Source: Caldifarciminota bacterium (GTDB taxonomy: Bacteria; Hydrothermota; Tepidihabitantia; B3-TA06). From it: 44,514 nucleotides of DNA. The stretch is from positions 1 through 44,514 of the forward strand of contig JAFGSK010000059.1 of the NCBI GenBank assembly GCA_016934635.1, written 5' to 3'. The notes under the pieces were generated by a model, which worked only from the letters and a program-made list of their open reading frames with translations, did no database searches and was not told the origin of the DNA. Positions 41,804 through 44,514 of the stretch are shown in pieces (position 1 is the stretch's first letter; the number at the start of each line of letters is the position of its first letter). The position numbers were made by a program, and so were the translations under genes.

Positions 41804-43183
41804 TTAATCTGACCTTGCATTGTGTTTATAATCACGTCTGTACATGGGCCAATGGGAGGAGGCGAGAGGGGCAGATGAACGGAAGGCGAAGATGTCATTG
41901 CCTATGCTCGCATATACGACGTTGTCAGGACCGATAGTAATTGATGAAAGAGATTGAGGATCGTCTTTGTAACACCAGGCCAGTGTACCGTCGGGATTTA
42001 TTGAATATAAGTCCCCATCGGATGATGCGACATAGATGGTTCCGTCAGCGGCTACCGCGGGGCTGTGGGATATGTGAGAACTGGTTTGATACGACCACTT
42101 GAGGTTTCCTTCAGGGTCTAGGGCATGCAGTGCTTCATCATAGCACCCGAAACAGATCGTTCCTTCAGGTCCGATCACGGGCGACGCAGTTATCCTGTCT
42201 CTCGCCAGATAACTCCAAATAACACTTCCGTCTTCCGGATTGAGTGCATAAAGATAACAATCGCTTCCGAAATAGAGTGTTTCATCATCTGCGATAGCGA
42301 CAGGGGTAGTGGATGCGTGACTTTGAAATCTCCACTTTTCGGAGTCGTCGGGATTTACCGCGCAGACAAGGTTATTCTCCGTACTGCAGTAGAGTGTGCC
42401 GTCTTTCCCGATAGAAATTGAACCGGGGAAGAAATCAGTCTGGACTCTCCATTTTACGCTTCCATCCGGATTGATTGCGTAGAGATAACAACTGCTGGTA
42501 CCCAGGTAGATGGTTCCGTCAAGCCCGACAGAAGGAGTACTCATATAATCACCTTCCGGGTCAAAGGCCCACTCCAGTTCCCCTTCAGGGCTCACTGCAA
42601 TGCAGGTTTTATTCGAGATTGCGTATATCGTCCCGTCCGCACCGATGACAGGTGTATAAACGTTGTCATTTGATGAATACTGCCATTTAAGGCTTCCGTC
42701 TGGATTACACGCATAAAGTTCACCTTTATCTGCGGTAAACGAACCCGATCCGAAGTATACCGAGCCGTCATCACCTATGGCTACGGAAGACGGACCGTAG
42801 TACTCTGTATGGAATCTCCATAATAGATTTCCGGCTCCCTTAACCAGCTGAACGTGTACCGTATCGGCGCCTTCGTTGCCGGCTTTATCGTAAGCGACCG
42901 CAACTATCGTATGAAAGGTGCTGTCCGCAATAGTATCGGTTTCCCATTCGCATACGTCGTCGTAGTTACCGTCGTGGTATAGGGTGTCGTCGATGTAGAA
43001 CTCGACTTTATCCACTTCCCACCAGTCGCCTTCGTCCTCCGCTTCAACGGTTATCTCAACGAGTCCTGAAACCTGTGAGTTGTCTTTGGGGTAGGTTATG
43101 GTTATGTCCGGCGGAGTAAGGTCGCATCCTGGTCCTAATGCCAGGATTATTACTCCCAAAAAAGGTAGATGTGTCCTTTTCAT
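41804..43183 (-). CDS. Lipoprotein with Ig-like domain and PQQ-type beta-propeller
   Basis: A 459-residue protein from the ATG at 43183 with GAAGGAGGAAAG upstream; an ATG 24 nt earlier is not preferred. The signal (PFLGVIILALGPGC) carries a lipobox, so it is a lipoprotein. Residues about 25-120 are an Ig-like domain (PDITITYPKDNSQVSGLVEI, VDKVEFYIDDTLY). The rest is a beta-propeller of about eight blades with the repeat IG-DGTIYFGS--LYAINPDGSLKW. PQQ-type propellers serve as scaffolds (such as BamB) or enzymes; no PQQ-binding enzyme motif was seen. The promoter is at 43203-43230. Confidence 0.85.
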   Translation of the reverse strand: MKRTHLPFLGVIILALGPGCDLTPPDITITYPKDNSQVSGLVEITVEAEDEGDWWEVDKVEFYIDDTLYHDGNYDDVCEWETDTIADSTFHTIVAVAYDKAGNEGADTVHVQLVKGAGNLLWRFHTEYYGPSSVAIGDDGSVYFGSGSFTADKGELYACNPDGSLKWQYSSNDNVYTPVIGADGTIYAISNKTCIAVSPEGELEWAFDPEGDYMSTPSVGLDGTIYLGTSSCYLYAINPDGSVKWRVQTDFFPGSISIGKDGTLYCSTENNLVCAVNPDDSEKWRFQSHASTTPVAIADDETLYFGSDCYLYALNPEDGSVIWSYLARDRITASPVIGPEGTICFGCYDEALHALDPEGNLKWSYQTSSHISHSPAVAADGTIYVASSDGDLYSINPDGTLAWCYKDDPQSLSSITIGPDNVVYASIGNDIFAFRSSAPLASSHWPMYRRDYKHNARSD

Positions 43184-43202
43184 CTTTCCTCCTTCGTAAA
43201 AA

Positions 43203-43230
43203 ATCATAGCCTGTTTTATGGTGATGTCAA
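43203..43230 (-). promoter_or_regulatory. Predicted promoter of the propeller lipoprotein operon
   Basis: TTGACA (43225-43230), 16 bp, TATGAT (43203-43208). Confidence 0.7.
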
Positions 43231-43281
43231 GGGGAGAGTATAAAACAGGTCCTCACACACAAGGAGAATAAATTACGTTAC

Positions 43282-43758
43282 TTAACCCGAAACGACCTCC
43301 TTCACCGCCGCAAGCAGCGTCTTAACGTCCTCATCGGATGCGGCCGAGCCTTCTATTATTTTGACCGGTTTGGGAAAATCCTCCAGCAGCCTTTCGGTCG
43401 AGCGGCGTTCCTTTTTACCCTCAGGCTTATGATTGATGAAGAAGAGGTAAGGCACGCCTGCCGCGTTCATCTCCTGCATTATCTTTTTGTCTTCATCATC
43501 GAAGTATCGCGACGAATCGTTTACGAATACAGCAACGTGAATACCCTGGGCAAGAACCTCACGCACGGGCGTAAAGTGCGCCTGTCCGGGTGTGCCGAAG
43601 ATATGGAAGTCCCAGCCCTGGTAGGAGATCGTCCCGTGATCCAAAGCTATGGTGCGGCCTTCATGCTCGATGTTCATAGCGTTCGGTATCAGCTGCTTAA
43701 TCAAAGTGCTTTTCCCGGCCTCACCCTTGCCGAAGACTACTACCTTGACTTTAGGCAT
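43282..43758 (-). CDS. Small Ras-like GTPase of the COG2229 type
   Basis: A 158-residue GTPase. The P-loop is GKGEAGKST (about 10-18). The switch regions are TIALDHGTI and a G3 variant FGTPGQAHF, where DxxG has become GxPG as in COG2229 and MglA-like proteins. The G4 position reads NHKPEG instead of NKxD, which leaves guanine specificity uncertain. Relatives form polarity or surface-control modules with roadblock-domain activators; none is found in this window. The promoter is at 43788-43815. It is transcribed alone. Confidence 0.82.
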   Translation of the reverse strand: MPKVKVVVFGKGEAGKSTLIKQLIPNAMNIEHEGRTIALDHGTISYQGWDFHIFGTPGQAHFTPVREVLAQGIHVAVFVNDSSRYFDDEDKKIMQEMNAAGVPYLFFINHKPEGKKERRSTERLLEDFPKPVKIIEGSAASDEDVKTLLAAVKEVVSG

Positions 43759-43787
43759 CGTTACTCCTAATCTGAAAGCCTTTTATT

Positions 43788-43815
43788 ATGATACTGGGAC
43801 GGCAGGACGTGTCAA
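43788..43815 (-). promoter_or_regulatory. Predicted promoter of the small GTPase gene
   Basis: TTGACA (43810-43815), 16 bp, TATCAT (43788-43793). Confidence 0.65.
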
Positions 43816-44013
43816 GAAAAGTAAGGTAGTGTCAATATTTATACCTTTTCAGTTTCACCCTTAATAGGGAAGACATTGGTACTTAACTTGCCCATAACCC
43901 ACATTAAAATCGCACATGGCTGAAAGAGCAGGGCGCAAACCCGCAAGAAAATCCAAGCTCCCCGACCCTAAAGTGTGTGAGGGCGTATTTCTTCAAAAAA
44001 GGAGGAGGTACAT

Positions 44014-44397
44014 GTGAGAACCAATCCAACAGTCACTCGCAAAACTCCTGAGCAGCTTTACGGCGAGCCTATTGATTTTCGCGGCTTAAGACATGCTCCA
44101 ATAAATGAACAGGGAGTTGTATATCTGTTTGGAATGGTAAGCCGTGAGCTAGGTTTTTCGATTGAAGCACTCCAACAGGGCTTTCCTGATTGTGAAGGCA
44201 AGTATCTTTACGACGACAAGAAAAACCTCTGGGCAAAAGCTAGAATCGAATTCGAATACAAAGCCTCAGCATTCAAAGAACATGGGCACGATTCAAGTCA
44301 ATGCGACTTCGTGGTCTGCTGGATTAACGATTGGCCAGATTGCCCCGTTGACGTTATTGAATTAAAATCGGAAATCCTGAAACTACCTCACAAATAA
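44014..44397 (+). CDS. Small protein of a recognisable but unnamed family
   Basis: A 127-residue protein starting with GTG (44014), preceded by AAAGGAGGAGGTACAT. Residues 25-110 read INEQGVVYLFGMVSRELGFS, GFPDCEGKY, ARIEFEYKASAF, HGHDSSQCDFVVCW and CPVDVIELKS. From memory these segments (NEQGVVYLFG, GFPDCE-K, F--HGHD---CD-IVCW) recur together in many bacterial proteins, alone or fused, and look like a small nuclease- or ligand-binding domain with conserved Asp, Glu and His. The name is not known to me and no motif is decisive. It stands alone before the window end. Confidence 0.65.
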   Translation: MRTNPTVTRKTPEQLYGEPIDFRGLRHAPINEQGVVYLFGMVSRELGFSIEALQQGFPDCEGKYLYDDKKNLWAKARIEFEYKASAFKEHGHDSSQCDFVVCWINDWPDCPVDVIELKSEILKLPHK

Positions 44398-44456
44398 TAA
44401 ACGAGGTTAATGTAGGGGCCGACCTTCAGGGGCTGTGCCAAAAGTCAAGAAAACCA

Positions 44457-44480
44457 GACAAGGGGTTTAAACCCCTTGTC
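44457..44480. repeat. Perfect 24 bp palindrome
   Basis: GACAAGGGG, TTTAAA, CCCCTTGTC form a perfect palindrome at 44457-44480, with outer CCAG/CTGG words. It lies 60 bp after the last gene and ends without a U-tract, so it may be an intergenic repeat rather than a terminator. Confidence 0.7.
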
Positions 44481-44514
44481 TCAACCTGGCTGTTAGCTAC
44501 GTATTGATGCGACT

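Overview
The window looks like chromosomal DNA of an uncultured Gram-negative bacterium of the FCB-type lineages, most like candidate division WOR-3 (Stahlbacteria) or a relative. This is inferred from content, not from a marker gene. The evidence is secreted proteins with a T9SS/FlgD-like C-terminal tail, three large DUF5916/CBM9 outer-membrane proteins, an OmpA protein, an archaeal-like TldD/TldE pair and AMMECR1/MEMO genes. Promoters are readable throughout as a TTGACA-like -35, a 16-17 bp spacer and a TATAAT-like -10.

Layout. 1-5 kb: the end of a tail-bearing protein, hisC (minus), then a tandem pair of secreted tail-bearing proteins whose first copy is dead and second intact. 5.3-7 kb: an NfeD-slipin operon whose NfeD has a duplicated soluble domain. 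7.1-10.8 kb: an OmpA-family protein, glutamate dehydrogenase and a small unknown gene. 11.4-16 kb: a plus-strand run of a Ktr/Trk potassium channel and its RCK subunit, a TPR protein, MEMO, AMMECR1 and a TIR-like protein overlapping AMMECR1 by 4 nt. 16-19.2 kb (minus): a HicB-DinB-like fusion, an FMN-reductase-like flavoprotein and three response regulators without a kinase. One regulator has Glu at the phosphoacceptor position. 19.6-20.3 kb: a dead beta-barrel lipoprotein gene. 20.4-23.3 kb (minus): TldE and TldD. 23.3-26.2 kb (minus): a dead type II restriction-modification operon with an IS30-family insertion. 26.7-30.7 kb: two small outer-membrane proteins, two SpoIIAA-like proteins, a membrane protein, a small lipoprotein and a SAM-methyltransferase-like protein. 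30.9-38.7 kb: three tandem DUF5916 proteins separated by palindrome-rich spacers. 38.8-44.4 kb: a peptidase-like/SUMF1 fusion, two secreted proteins including a PQQ-type propeller lipoprotein, a small GTPase and a short gene of a recognisable but unnamed family.

Three themes stand out. (1) Three gene families show clear decay, with in-frame stops, frameshifts and an insertion-deletion. (2) A mosaic family of intergenic palindromes and shared words fills the spacers around 11.0, 26.3-26.7, 30.8, 33.2-33.4, 35.7-36.0 and 38.7 kb. (3) Three genes (tldD, the trkH/ktrB channel and the dead methyltransferase) have a promoter -10 ending exactly 6 nt before the start codon and no ribosome binding site, which suggests leaderless mRNAs.

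The best candidate for new biology is the MEMO-AMMECR1-TIR-like operon. Second is the repeated DUF5916 locus with its palindromes.
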